Origin: Mycteria americana
Lineage: Eukaryota; Chordata; Aves; Ciconiiformes; Ciconiidae
Assembly: GCF_035582795.1 (NCBI RefSeq)
Contig: NC_134373.1
Location: forward strand, 24,708,501 to 24,772,500
Direction of reading: 5' to 3'
Length of the DNA: 64,000 bases
The translations under genes were made by a program, and so were the position numbers. A model generated the notes under the pieces. The model saw nothing but the letters and a program-made list of their open reading frames with translations, made no database searches and had not been told where the DNA came from. Each line of letters begins with the position of its first letter. Position 1 is the stretch's first letter. Of this stretch, positions 37,351-48,765 are shown piece by piece.

Positions 37351-38151
37351 TTGTGATACATTGACTACCATTGCATTGGATGAGGTGCAGTGCAATAATC
37401 TGCACAGGGTGATGACATCAGCGTGACTGTAATATCTTAACACACAAGGTCTCCACCTTAAAGTGTTATTATTGTGTTTGCATGATCATCTGACAAGGAT
37501 GTAGGCTTTTAAATATTAGAAGTTTTTAAAAAAATTAAGACACATGAGGAATCCTCCCTGGTCATGGTCAATAGTGCCTGTCGAAGAGAGTCATTCATTT
37601 AACATTTCACTGAGTGTATTGAAATGTCTTTAAAAGCTGCAATACCGATAGCAATGCGCCCATCCTGGTTTCTATTACATTGCACATTTCTAGTGAGGAT
37701 TCCTACTTTAATGAGTGTCCCAAGTACAATCTATGCCTAAATTTATAGAAACATTATCAGCTCTGAGGGCTGTCCATATTAATGTTTCTCCTTGTAAGAC
37801 TTTTTCTGTTATTTTAAAACTTTTTTGCAAGTATTATAAGCTGTAATTTAGCTCTTTAATACAGTGCACTTAAGTCTGTACCACTTCTAGTGTCTAGACA
37901 GAGTTTTTTTCTTTTGCTTATTCTTACCATGAAATATAGGCAAAGTGTATGTTAAAAAGTTAATGGTGATTTATTTTGATTGATTAGTGTGTTTTTAATG
38001 AATGTAAACTCACTTGAAAAATAATTGGTATGCCACAGCTCTTCAAACTGGATGTGAAGTAGCCATGCTGGGAGAATTATATAGAAAGCTGCCCTTTGCT
38101 TTTTTTTTTTTTTAGCTAGAGCTGCTATTTTACATGGTTACTTTTTCTTAA

Positions 38152-38430
38152 TTTGCATCTGCTATTTTTAAAGCAAAAAAGAAACAGCTGAAAGACTTGG
38201 CTGGAAAGCCAGAATATGAAAATGAGAAGCTAATACAGTTGTGAAGCACTTTAATGCAGGAGTTCACAAAGAGTGGGGAACCTAAAGGAATTATTTTCAC
38301 AAAGACTCGGCTAAGTGCCTTTGCTCTATTCCAGTGGATTAAGGATAACCCAAAATTTGAAGAAGTGGGAATTAAGGCACGTTATCTTATCGGTGCTGGA
38401 CATAACAGTGAAATTAAACCCATGACTCAA
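38152..38430 (+). pseudogene. IFIH1: IFIH1 exon 11 (motif IV), nonsense mutation
   Basis: Reads LKDLAGKPEYENEKLIQL, then TGA at 38,242-38,244 where MDA5 has Arg (KLRNTI). It continues with intact motif IV (GIIFTKTR) and [18 protein letters not shown]. The start is approximate: an upstream T-tract acceptor (38,114) leads into an in-frame TAA at 38,149. The donor GTTCAG at 38,431 is poor. Confidence 0.88.
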
Positions 38431-39909
38431 GTTCAGAACTATGCACTACAGCATTAAAATCTTGTACATGATTTGAGAAAACGGCTTGTTTTAGTACTAG
38501 AACAACGGACTGAAGTTTGGAGCCCAGAGTTCTGGTTTCATACCTGCCAGCAACTTACCTTCATAAGCTGCAGGGTAGGTGAATAACAATGTCAGAATAA
38601 TTTTATTGCCACAAGGAGCAAGCTTTTTTGGTTTTGGATTCTATGGCAATAGGAGTAATAGGCAGCCATTTCCTAGAGGACCATATAGTCAAAAGGGACA
38701 CAAGTCATAGTGAGGCATAGGAAGAAAAAGTGAAGAAAATGGCAATAGCAAAAATGCGATAGTTAAGTAAGTTTATAATTATTGGGACAATGGTAATTCA
38801 AATTACATTTTAATCGCTGAATTGAAAAATAAAATTACAATGTTGATTATGCCTGTCATTTTCTAATATCATTGCTTAATCAACTTATACCAATTTATAT
38901 GCATGCTTCACACTGACACATAATCATTGAAAGAGAATTTGCCAAAATTCACAATGAAAATTTCACAATTGATCACTCAACAGTCCGTCTCGTACCATTG
39001 TGTTGACTTCATACACAACATCTCTCTGACGATTTATACCTCCAAATCAAACATTCTGAAAACAAAGTACTTCAGTATCCTAAAACGTCTCTTCTGTTCT
39101 GCTTTTTAATCCCCATAAAATTGCCACTTCAGCATTTAAGGAAAAATGGTGTGGTTTACTGCTGGGCAGAGTCCATTTCCTTCAGCTGCTCTCAGTTTCA
39201 AAAAAAAGTTAGGAATTCTTCTCTCAAAAAGTTGCTTGTTTTCTGTGAAAATTTGGTATTTAATCTGTGCACCACATTGCACAAATGAAACAATAGCCTC
39301 TACGTTTTGAAACTGAATATAGCAAATAGGAAGTTTCTGTCCCTCTGTTCAAGCATGTTTGAAAATATCCAGCTAATTCAGAAGTCCATGTTTTGGATGC
39401 TTTAATTTTTAAGTGTATCATTGCTGTGCTTTTTGGTGCTCTCCAGATCACCAAAATTATGGTCCCCATGTATTGTGGGGAATTTTAAGTGCTTTGGAAC
39501 GTGACTTGGAAGTGCTGAAGTCTATACTTTAAGCTGAAATTACTGAAGTGGTAGAAATCCAGGATCTCTGAATAACTACTTAAAGAATTTGAAAATGATA
39601 GAACAACTATATTATCAAAACTCGTAGTGCCTGTGAAATGGGCTACAAAGTTTGAAGCTCAGTTACCTTAAAAAGATTGGCTTCTGCTCCGTTCTCCCTC
39701 AGAAAGGGTGCTGAAGACCTATTGTATTCAATAGGAACTCCTTGTTTGTGATCTTGAAAGAGGCTTAAATGCAGTTGTTGAAGTCACTTGATGTTTGGCA
39801 CTCCACTCTGAAATTATTGGACTATAATTCCTTAAACCTCTTAATTAGAAGAAACTGATGACAGAAGCTAATACTGAAAGTTAATATACTGATTTTTTTT
39901 CATTTACAG

Positions 39910-40059
39910 AATGAGCAAAGGGAAGTTATTGATAAATTCCGAGGTGGAAATATAAGTTTACTTATTGCTACTACTGTAGCTGAGGAAGCCCTAGACATCA
40001 AAGAGTGTAACATCATTATTCGCCATGGCCTCATCACCAGTGAAATTGCCGTGGTGCAG
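39910..40059 (+). pseudogene. IFIH1: IFIH1 exon 12 (motif V), donor lost
   Basis: 150 bp, 50 open codons: [14 protein letters not shown]...[18 protein letters not shown]. The invariant Gly of VAEEGLDIKE is Ala. The donor is CTATGA instead of GTATGA (40,060). Acceptor TTTACAG is good. Confidence 0.92.
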
Positions 40060-40749
40060 CTATGAGTTTACTGCGTACATAACTGATTTTTAAAAGTGCT
40101 TTTCTGTTTGGAATATGCAAATGGTGAATCATACACCTGGGGTTTGGAGATAATTTTGAAATACTTGAATGCTAAAAGAGAAAAGGCTCTTGCAACAAGG
40201 TTCATTTCCAGTTGCCATCCTCAGTTTGCATGCAATATAAAATTTGCCTCCATGTGTAATGATGTAACATCCATTTAAAGCTCTACACAAACAGTAAGCT
40301 CTTTTAATAGAGAAGGTATGAGAATATGATCAGCAGACTGGTTGATATAAAAGACATTTGTACCACCAACAGCTAAAAAGAGATAATTGCATATCAGAAT
40401 ACCAGCTTGTCCATGTTCTCACTTAATTTGTGAACACAAATATTTTTATATTTAATATTTAAATGCATGCTTATTTTTTGGTGACAAAATACAGTTTCTG
40501 CTTTGCAAAATGTTGTGCTAATCACAAATCTCCTAAGTACTATTTTCACAGGTATCTTTGATGATAATGCAGAAACAGTATGTCTTATTCACTGATTCTT
40601 TATCTGTCTCAGTTAAGTGGAAAAAAATGCTCTGTGGGGACGCTGCGTAAGGAACAGTACATGTCTTCCATTGGAAAACTAGGAAAAAATGTTGTGTGGT
40701 GTTGTAGGGAATATTGTGCCATTTATGTTGTATTCCTTGCAAATTGTAG

Positions 40750-40911
40750 GCTCGCGGTCAAGCTCGAGCTGATGAGAGCACCTATGCACTTGTGGCTTCA
40801 AGTGGCTCAGGAGCTGTTGCACGTGAACATGTTAATATTTTCCGTGAGAAAATGATGTATAAGGCCATTCAGCATGTCCAGAAGATGCCGCAGGAAGAGT
40901 ACTTAAATACG
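40750..40911 (+). pseudogene. IFIH1: IFIH1 exon 13 (motif VI), key Arg changed
   Basis: 162 bp, open, TTGTAG acceptor and GTATTT donor. Motif VI reads [11 protein letters not shown] where RIG-I-like helicases have ARGRARADE. The first Arg of the GRxR pair, needed for ATP hydrolysis, is Gln (CAA at 40,759-40,761, one CpG transition from CGA). Confidence 0.92.
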
Positions 40912-41245
40912 GTATTTACTGCAACTCTGCACTTTCCCTTTAAAGAAGACTGATTTATATTGTAAGAAATACTTTCTATTTGAAATCTACTTAGCGGAGG
41001 AAAACTTAAAATAATACTAGTTGCTACATATGGCCTTGAATCCTTCTGCCAATATTTGTTTTATAATCTATGTTTTCTGGGCCTTTAGAAAAATCTGCTT
41101 TTCTGTTGGTAAGGGGGAAAACACACAAGTTGGGAAAATTGACTAGAAGTCATGTTGTCGGTAAACTCAGTACAATAACTGAAAAAGAAAACTATTACTG
41201 TCATTCCACCAGAATGTTACAGTGCTCTTACTGACCTATTTCTAG

Positions 41246-41436
41246 ATTCAGAATTTCCAGTTGCAAAGTATAGTGGGAAAACTCATTAATGCAAAGAGAG
41301 ATCAGTGCAAGACGTACAAGAAATATCCTTCACTAATAACATTCCTATGCAAAAATTGCCACAAGCTGATATGTTTTGGAGAAGACATACAAGTTATTGA
41401 AAACATGCATCACGTCAGTGTGAAAAAAGATTTCCA
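41246..41436 (+). pseudogene. IFIH1: IFIH1 exon 14 (C-terminal domain, first Cys pair)
   Basis: 191 bp, phase 0 to 2, CTAG acceptor and GTAAAT donor, no stop. Contains the first zinc-binding pair, Leu-Cys-Lys-Asn-Cys, and the HHVSVKKDF segment. Confidence 0.9.
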
Positions 41437-42902
41437 GTAAATGTTTATGAACTACTTTATCTCTTTCAGGCAGAAACAGATTTTCTTTTCAGCAGAGCTG
41501 TGCAGGGCCTGTAACCCTCTAGGACCTGTGAGGAAAAAGATTATTCCAATATTGTCAAGTCCTAGGCTCTATGGAGTTTACAGTTAATGAGTTTGAAGGA
41601 AATATTTGTTCTTACCCCTGATTTCGAGGTGACCAGAATTTGAAACTTTGGAAAAAGACACAGGTCCTGTGGTAATACTAACTAGGTCACTTATTATATA
41701 ATATGGTATGTATTCCACAGTGTAACTGTAACCAAAGATGAATACCAGTTACCCACATACTTACACCAGTAACAGTGTTACTGTGTATTTAGACCAAACT
41801 TACACCAAAAAGGATAAGAGTTTGACTCAAACAACATATTCGCCATGAGCTGTGCATTGACAATTGTATATTTAGAGGATGTTCATACTGGTGACACACC
41901 CCTTTTAGTTCTCCCAGTGTTCTTGCTCCTTTTATCTCCATTGCAAGAGATGCCATCTAGTTTGGTAAACATTTATGTTAAACTGTGTTTAACTTTTCAG
42001 TGCCATGATGGCAGGAGGTGACTTTCTCTTCTCACTCATAATGGAAATTAAGAGACCAAGAAAATGTTTTAATTCAACTTCATTTGCATTTGCTTACTAC
42101 AGTAAATTTGTAATGGGTATCGTACATTACAGATCAGTCATGCTTTGCTAATTATACAGCAGACACCATCCAACCAAGTTACTGCCCTCCAAAGTTTTCG
42201 TTTCTTTGAGACATATCTCTGGTATAATTTGTAAAGACTTTTTGAAGAGCTAATGAGAAATTAGTACCCATATGTTGAAAAAATTAAAAATTAACTGCAG
42301 CCCTAAACATTAAACTGCTTTTACTCTGAAATTGTCTTGTCAGCATAATGTTATCAGTCAATTCAAACTACAGGGTAATAATTCTTATAACCCCTTAGCA
42401 CAGGCTAATAGTAACCCTCAAGATCAAGTGCTCCTTAAACTAAATAATGTAAGAATGTGCATATACTCTGCAGCTCTGGATAGTCAGAACCAAAAGATTC
42501 TGTTAATGGGTAAGGTTGGACTACAGGGAATAAAAAGAAAACCTCTAACTTTCAGGTATCATTTCTTTGACAGCTCCATGGCACCTGAAAAAAACCAAGC
42601 TAGATCTATCCCCTATTATAACGGAGAGCCTGCTGCTCCTACTTTAAGATGTGTGAGGGAGGATGCAGCTCCTGAAATGCTACGAAAGGAGGCATGGAGT
42701 ACAGTTGTATTTCACTGTTACTTAGGAGCATGAAAAATGACCTTGCATTTTCTCCAACTCCTGAATGTGCACAACAGTCAGATTTTGCAACCTTTTAGGT
42801 TTCATATCTGACTTCAGCAACTGTAGTCACTGTGTGTTTAAGGCTATATGTAGCATTGAATGACCAATGTGTTCTGATGCACGCTTTCTGACTGTTTTTC
42901 AG

Positions 42903-42996
42903 AAGTCTTTACCATACAAGAGAAAATAGAACACTGCAAGGTAAGCATGCTGATTACCAGACAAATGGAGAAATTCTGTGTAAACATTGTGGACAA
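42903..42996 (+). pseudogene. IFIH1: IFIH1 exon 15 (C-terminal domain, altered zinc site)
   Basis: With phase 2 entry it reads SLYHTRENRTLQGKHADYQT up to NGEILCKHCGQ. MDA5 has Cys-Lys-Cys-Gly here; an extra His codon (42,985-42,987) separates the second zinc-binding pair. Donor GTGTGG is weak. Confidence 0.85.
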
Positions 42997-43103
42997 GTGT
43001 GGAACAACTTATATTCATACAGACAACTACAACATAAAAGTATTTATTTCTGTCTAATGATCTTGTCTATTTTATCTGAAACGTAATTTCCTTATACTTG
43101 CAG

Positions 43104-43286
43104 GCTTGGGGAAATATGATGGTTCACCAAGGTCTTGACCTGCCTTGTCTAAAAATTAGAAATTTTGTGGTTGTGTTTGAAGACAACAAAACAACAAAGC
43201 AAATTCTTAAGAAATGGGGAGAACTGCTCATCAGGTTCCCTAGTTTTGATTATGCAGCTCATTGTCCTTCAAGTCATGAAGATTAA
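43104..43286 (+). pseudogene. IFIH1: IFIH1 exon 16 (last coding exon)
   Basis: CTTGCAG acceptor, then [20 protein letters not shown]... to [13 protein letters not shown] and TAA at 43,284. This is the normal MDA5 C-terminus, with no lesion in the frame. Confidence 0.92.
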
Positions 43287-44030
43287 GGACTCAGAATGAA
43301 AATAAAAGCCCTTTTCAACTTCTCTCTGACTGCTGATTTTAGAAGCTCCTGTGTCCCATAGAGAGTGCTGCATCATAAACACTGTGAAAGATCCTGGGCA
43401 TGAGGAAACTGTTTTGAAGAGGAAAAAAAACCAAGGAAGGAGGAGAAGGATGAAGTCACATGGCTGCTGTCTGCACTCAGATTTGCAGTGGTACTCCAGG
43501 ACTAAGAAGATGACCAAATACATTGCAGTCATGTGTATCTGTGGAACAAATTCCTGTCTCTACTCACTGCAGTCCATCGTGGGGTGACAACACTGTCAAA
43601 AGTGTGTTAGGTGACCTGTCGTCAAGCACAGAACATAGGACAGACATCTTGAGACTTGCCATGGTGTTATTTTCTGGTTTTCTCCCTGCTACAACACTTT
43701 TGAAGATAAAGTGTCTCAAAAGAGAAGCCATGTAAAGAGAACAGATTAGCTGAGTGTTATTTCTGAATCATTGTTGCTTCGTCAGTGTTTTCATGACAGT
43801 TCTTCCCTTCTTATCTTTAGCTCTAAGCTCATACATTTTGACAGACTAAAATTAAGTTTCCATTAAAAGACATTTCAAAAAGTCAAGCCCTTAAACTGAC
43901 TTGAAATTGATTATTTTAATGTCCAAGAAGCACAATGCCAAGTGTCTTTCTGTGTGTTAGTTTCATAGGACTGTCAAACTGGCTATGTAATGAGGTATGT
44001 ATTTTTTTCAATAAATTACTATAATGATTA
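43287..44030 (+). other. IFIH1: IFIH1 3' untranslated region (former)
   Basis: Follows the stop codon. AATAAA at 43,301 and at 44,010 are candidate poly(A) signals; the second has the more usual spacing for a long 3' UTR. Confidence 0.45.
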
Positions 44031-44185
44031 ACCTTTGCCAACTGTGATAGTTTATTCTCTTTCACTGTAAGTATTTTGACAATAATAATACCACGGTTTC
44101 ACCTTAGAAATTTAAAGGACAGTGGTATTCTGACTGTAAAAAATAGCATAATGTGTCTCCATATTTATCTCATTGACAGATTCCG

Positions 44186-44205
44186 CCCCCCCCCCCCCCC
44201 CCCCC
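44186..44205 (+). repeat. C20 homopolymer
   Basis: Twenty consecutive C residues in AT-rich DNA after IFIH1. Confidence 0.95.
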
Positions 44206-44289
44206 AATTTGCAAGATATTGGAGAGTGGAAAGAAGGTCTGTTTGTTATTATAACAGTCAGCTTTGCAAATTCAGGAGAAAGTGGTATG

Positions 44290-44363
44290 TTTACTGGCAT
44301 GGACATGTAAACACTTCAGGAGCCCCTTTACTGGCATGGACATGTAAACACTTCAGCAGCCCC
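44290..44363 (+). repeat. Two tandem copies of a 37-bp unit
   Basis: Unit starts TTTACTGGCATGGACATG and ends GCCCC; copies 44,290-44,326 and 44,327-44,363 differ by one base (GGAGC / GCAGC). Confidence 0.95.
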
Positions 44364-47300
44364 AGGTAAAATTTCTAAGTTACAACGTAGCGGAAAAGTA
44401 TATCCCAGCAAAAAAAGAATCTTACTATGGCTAGATCTGTAATTGCTCTACATTTTTAAAAGGAATATAAATACTGTGTGTATTTTTTTAAATCAGATTT
44501 GATTTCAGGTTTGCATCAGGACCAGATTTGGGTTTTTTTTTTTCATATTTCTGGCCTTGCTTTAGGGGGAGGGGAAAAAATCTAATTTCTGACTGAGAAG
44601 AGCAGCACCTTTCAGATACCAAATTGATACAGGCCATTTTGGGATTAGCTACTTACTTATAAACAAATTACAGCATTATGAAATAAATACACACACTGAT
44701 GAGTTTTCACTATAGCAGTTTCGTAGATTAGAATGTGCTTAAACTACAGAAATTGTGGTTTCTTTATAGGTTGAAATTATTCCACAACAGTGATTTATAC
44801 CACTAAACTACTACCTTAGGGCTGTAAAAAAAATCAGGCATATTGAGAGTTAAGAGATTATATATGCAAAGATGTTTCAAGACACAGCAATTCCACAGGT
44901 ATTTTTGAATGATACAACTAAAATAGGAAAGGCCAGTGGGAGAGAGGGACTGTAAATGCTTTGTAGTGTATGTGTTTTACATTTGTATACATATTTATAT
45001 AATGCCATTCTTACCTTTATGTATTGTGCAGGGCAGAACAAATATGAAATCTTCACCAATTTCTTTATTCAGCATTAGATACTTCATTAGTTAAAAAAAT
45101 CAAACCGTTCCCCTCATCTAGTGTTCTTAGAAACTCTAAGTTACTCTGTTTCTTGTATTGTAGTATTTTGCTTAATACTGAATCTTTTGGCTACTTCTAG
45201 AATCTGCTGATTTAGCATTAAGTGCAGGACAAATTTTACACTTTTTACACATTGATCTGAGAATCTGACTATTTTAAAATGTTGGAGATTGATAGATCAC
45301 AGGATTGTAATTTAAGATGTATTTTGTTCATGTGCTCAGTATCTGATGAGATGCTATGAAATATACTAAAAATTAATTATTAGTATAGTCTCTCTTGGTA
45401 AATAATCATCATCCAGATCATCTCTGGATTTCTGTATTCATGAGTTGTTACAGTTATGTAAATGTAACATAATACACCGTACATAGCATTTTCAAGTGTC
45501 TGAAGTAATTTATTCAGTACTTTAAAGAAGTGTAAAACCCTGGTAAAAAGATGATATCATTACATAGATTGCTGCTGGGTCCTCAATCATAATCTTTCAT
45601 GCTGGGTAGATTTTCTGAAATCTGAGCTTTTGATACTTCCCTTTAGTGAAGCGACAAGAGCATATGCAGCTGGATTTCTTTGTTCTTTTATAGTTGAGTT
45701 CAACAGGGCTGTATCACAAACGTGCCTGGGCTTCTTGTAGTTCACCTGTGTGCTGCTGTTATACTCCCAGTTCCTAGCGTGACTCAGCCACGTTGTCACC
45801 AAAGCTTAAAGAGTGTTTGCACAATCTCACTTCAGCATAATGCGTAATGAACCTCAAATGAATCCTGCTGGCGTGTAGGATAAGGAATTTCCACTTCAAG
45901 TTATGGTCTCTGAATGGGGTTGTAAAACGTGCCTATAATGTTCATCCAGGAAGTGTGAAGTTGTAAAAAACAAGCTAAATTGCCATATTTTATCTGCTAG
46001 TTACTTCTGCATTTACTGCCTTTATGGACCCAAAGTCCTCCAGGGAGTGTGACAAATCCTGATTGTATTTTCTACTTACAACTTTTATTTGTTCACAAAT
46101 GTGGACAGAAGAAAAACTATTAGTCACTGGGGATTTGTCTAGCTATGTGTGTGGCTACTTATGAACTGGTTCAGCTTTTTTTATTATTCTGTCTACTTTT
46201 GGTCTAATGTCATGCACAACCTACATCTGTAAATCTGCATTTCCTCATCTGGGAAATGTAAATACTTTAGTAACGTTAGAGTAGTTGCATAACTGATTGG
46301 GTAGTGGCTGCACAAACTGAATATGTTTTCTGTTCCGTAATTTGTCCATTTCTCCAACTGATTCACCCTCTTTCTAGCTTCCTTACACTTTTATTTCTGT
46401 CTTACATTATGGGATTCTGATGTTGCAGAAGTTAGGAAGAGCTTTGGCTATTGTTTGCTGTTTGCTTCTTCACTTGTACCAGTATAAACAGTCCAGAGAA
46501 GGGAGTTCGGAGCAACAGATCTACAAAGCCTGTAAAGGTCATTCTCTGCCACGTAAATTTTGTTTTGCTTCTAATGCTGCAAGCTTTGTAAATCTTACTA
46601 CAGCACATGCCTAAATAATTAGACTTCCAAATTAGAAAAATACATAGTATGCAGTATATAGTCATTTTGCAAAGTCTTTTAGATCATGTGAGTTTGAATC
46701 ATTTCCTTTGAGGCATTCTCTAAATATGCATTCATTAGAGGAAGCTGCATATTTGGAAATGAAAACTAGCCTGATCAAAACCTGCATTTGCAATTTTGCG
46801 ATGTTCTGGTTGTCAGAAATAACCAATGTTAGTAGGAAAAAAACTGATTTCTCTGGACTGTGTTATTGAAAATACATATGGAATTAACCACAGAATGCTA
46901 GAAAATAAGTAACAGTTTGGAAATATGAATAAGAAGCATGAGTTACATGGGGAAAAAATTATTTTGTCACAATCTTTTTCTGTTTTGGAAATTTTGAGTA
47001 GCTGTGGTTTTATCTGGTTAGGAAACGCTATTGTTTTTGAGCTCAGTTCTGCCCTTCATATACAGTGTATCAGGAACAATGTATTTTAGCCTTCTCAGCC
47101 TTTTTTTCCTGCATGGCTTATGTCAACAGGACGGATCTTAGTCAGAAACTTTATTTTGTATAACTTGTACTTTACTGTTGTGACAAGAACTGGGGAGAGA
47201 GGGGAACAGAGTTTATGGGAAAATAAGGCATGTTTCATATCACTGTTTTTTCCAGACCATTAATTTCAATTTCTTTTCAAAAATCCCACCACCAAGACTA

Positions 47301-47860
47301 ATGTAAGGCATGTTGCCAAAACACTGCCCAGATCAGCTGCTGTCTCACCAAGGCTGGTGTAACGGTTAGGGTTCAAATTCCAGCCCATGCTGTTAGGCTA
47401 AGGTTGTAACTTGACTACCTTTGGTGGTAAAACATTGAGGTTTTTTTCTCTCTAAAACATTAGCCCAAGTTCTGCTGGACAGTTTGGTGTGACAGGAACC
47501 TATCTCATCTACTATATTTTGAATTTTCAAAGAAGCCAGAGGGGGTGATGCACCCAGCTACTACTGAATTTCAGTAAGATTTGGGTACTCAGTCCTTGTT
47601 AACTTCCTCTGAAAAATCATAGTCCCTGTTCCTGACTACCACATAGAAGCACCACCATTCTGGACTCCTTTCCTCACCTTCTTATGTTTCCCTTTTTGAT
47701 GTTAAGCACAGGAGAGAAAGACAAGGCTGGTGCAGGGAGAAAGATGAGGTGATGCACACATGCAAAATCAACAATGCCTAAGCCCAACCTGCAACTTCTA
47801 GTCACCGGTCTCTTAAGTGAATATGCTGTCAGTTTGTGGCCTTCTTTGGCAGTTGACATT
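44364..47860. other. Intergenic, nothing recognised
   Basis: AT-rich DNA between IFIH1 and FAP; no exon, RNA gene or repeat family could be supported. Confidence 0.4.
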
Positions 47861-48060
47861 TACCACACGGGCTGAGGCGGCAGCAAGAAGGAAGCTGAGC
47901 CGGGCCTGGGGCTGCGGCTGGGCCTGGCCGCCCCGAGCAGGCTATGGAGGCCAAGCTGAGGAAGGCCTGCTGCCAGTGCCAGGCACTGCCGTCTCCTCTG
48001 GCATGGGCACCAGGCGAAGTGGCTGGGAAGCTACAGGCAGTAAGTGGATGATAGGCTTTG
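47861..48060. other. GC-rich block of unknown origin
   Basis: Short GC-rich stretch with open frames in several phases and an ATGGAGGCCAAGCTGAGG segment at 47,944. I do not recognise a product. It could be a non-coding RNA exon or promoter, or a repeat. Confidence 0.3.
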
Positions 48061-48670
48061 TTTCGTAGCTCAGTCCGCTGCGGCCATCCCTGGTGCCTTT
48101 CTGTACATAACACAGTGCCTGAGCCCATGGCTGCAGGGCAGAGCACTCTGCACAAGTGTGCAGAGTGTATGCTGTGAGGTGTTTCCTCACAGCATACTGT
48201 CTGGATGAATATTATAAAGGCTGTGAGACTGTCTTTGTTTGTTTGTTTGCCTAATAACACATCTGAAATGCCTGGCCCAGTCTCAGGCGCAGGTTAGTCA
48301 TCTGAAGGAATGATTAGTGGCTCTCTGGTAGGAGCACTGGAAGGATTTCCTTTTTGAGATCATCCTTCTGAGACCTGGACGTCGCTAATAAGTAGTTGTG
48401 CATTATAGGGTGTGTGGAGATGAACTAAAGAGCACCCAACCTCACCGAGTGATGCTGGGAAGCCTGAAAGCACGGGGGGTGCTGGGAAAGAGCAACGAGC
48501 AGTGAAGAAAGGAGGCAACAGCACAGAGTGCTCCTGAGAGGCCTGGGTGCCTGCGGGATACCGGGCTGTGCAGGGGTAGGCTAAACGGTGCTACCAGCCC
48601 AGAAAATGTTGCTTCGTTTAAACGTTTCTGTGTCTTTTCAGCCCGGATTGCGCCGCTACGAGGCGCGCGG

Positions 48671-48684
48671 CCGCTAGGGGGCAG
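48671..48684 (+). promoter_or_regulatory. CTCF-like motif
   Basis: CCGCTAGGGGGCAG fits the vertebrate CTCF core (CCRSYAGRKGGCRS pattern) at essentially every informative position. It would be a boundary between the dead IFIH1 and FAP. Binding is inferred. Confidence 0.55.
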
Positions 48685-48700
48685 CGTGCCTGCTCCCCTC

Positions 48701-48765
48701 CGGCCGTTATTCCCCCCCGCCCGGCCGTTATCCTCCCCCCGCCCGGCCGTTATTCCCTCCCCCGC
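48701..48765 (+). repeat. Three tandem copies of a 21-23 bp GC-rich unit
   Basis: Each copy starts CGGCCGTTAT and continues with a C/T run ending CGCC; lengths are 21, 22 and 23 bp and differ in the pyrimidine run. Confidence 0.9.

Larger units (their letters stand above)
16424..43286 (+). pseudogene. IFIH1: IFIH1 / MDA5, unitary pseudogene with all 16 exons
   Basis: MDA5 is the cytosolic RIG-I-like helicase that binds long dsRNA, forms filaments and signals through its CARDs to MAVS. Every exon is found in order and phase: exons 1-2 the CARDs, 3-4 the linker, 5-13 the helicase core with its insertion and motifs Q to VI, 14-16 the C-terminal zinc domain. It cannot give full-length protein. 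Exon 1 has two frameshifts, exon 2 two, exons 4 and 6 one each. TGA stops lie in exons 10 and 11. The acceptors of exons 2 and 7 and the donors of exons 8 and 12 are lost. Altered sites include the Q-motif Gln (Trp), the DECH box (DEHH), the motif VI Arg (Gln) and the zinc-binding Cys-Lys-Cys (an extra His). Introns and synteny exclude a retrocopy; intact FAP exons next door argue against sequencing error. Confidence 0.93.

Noticed and set aside
41430-41445. Apparent stop and missing donor base at the end of IFIH1 exon 14
   Set aside because: The exon ends in phase 2 (TTC CA|GTAAAT) and joins exon 15 in frame, so this junction is normal.
42332-42733. 133-codon open frame in IFIH1 intron 14
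   Set aside because: No recognised domain, no splice context, no compositional sign of coding.
16424-43286. IFIH1 damage as sequencing or assembly error
   Set aside because: Lesions include point changes at splice dinucleotides and CpG nonsense changes, while nine FAP exons in the same window are flawless.
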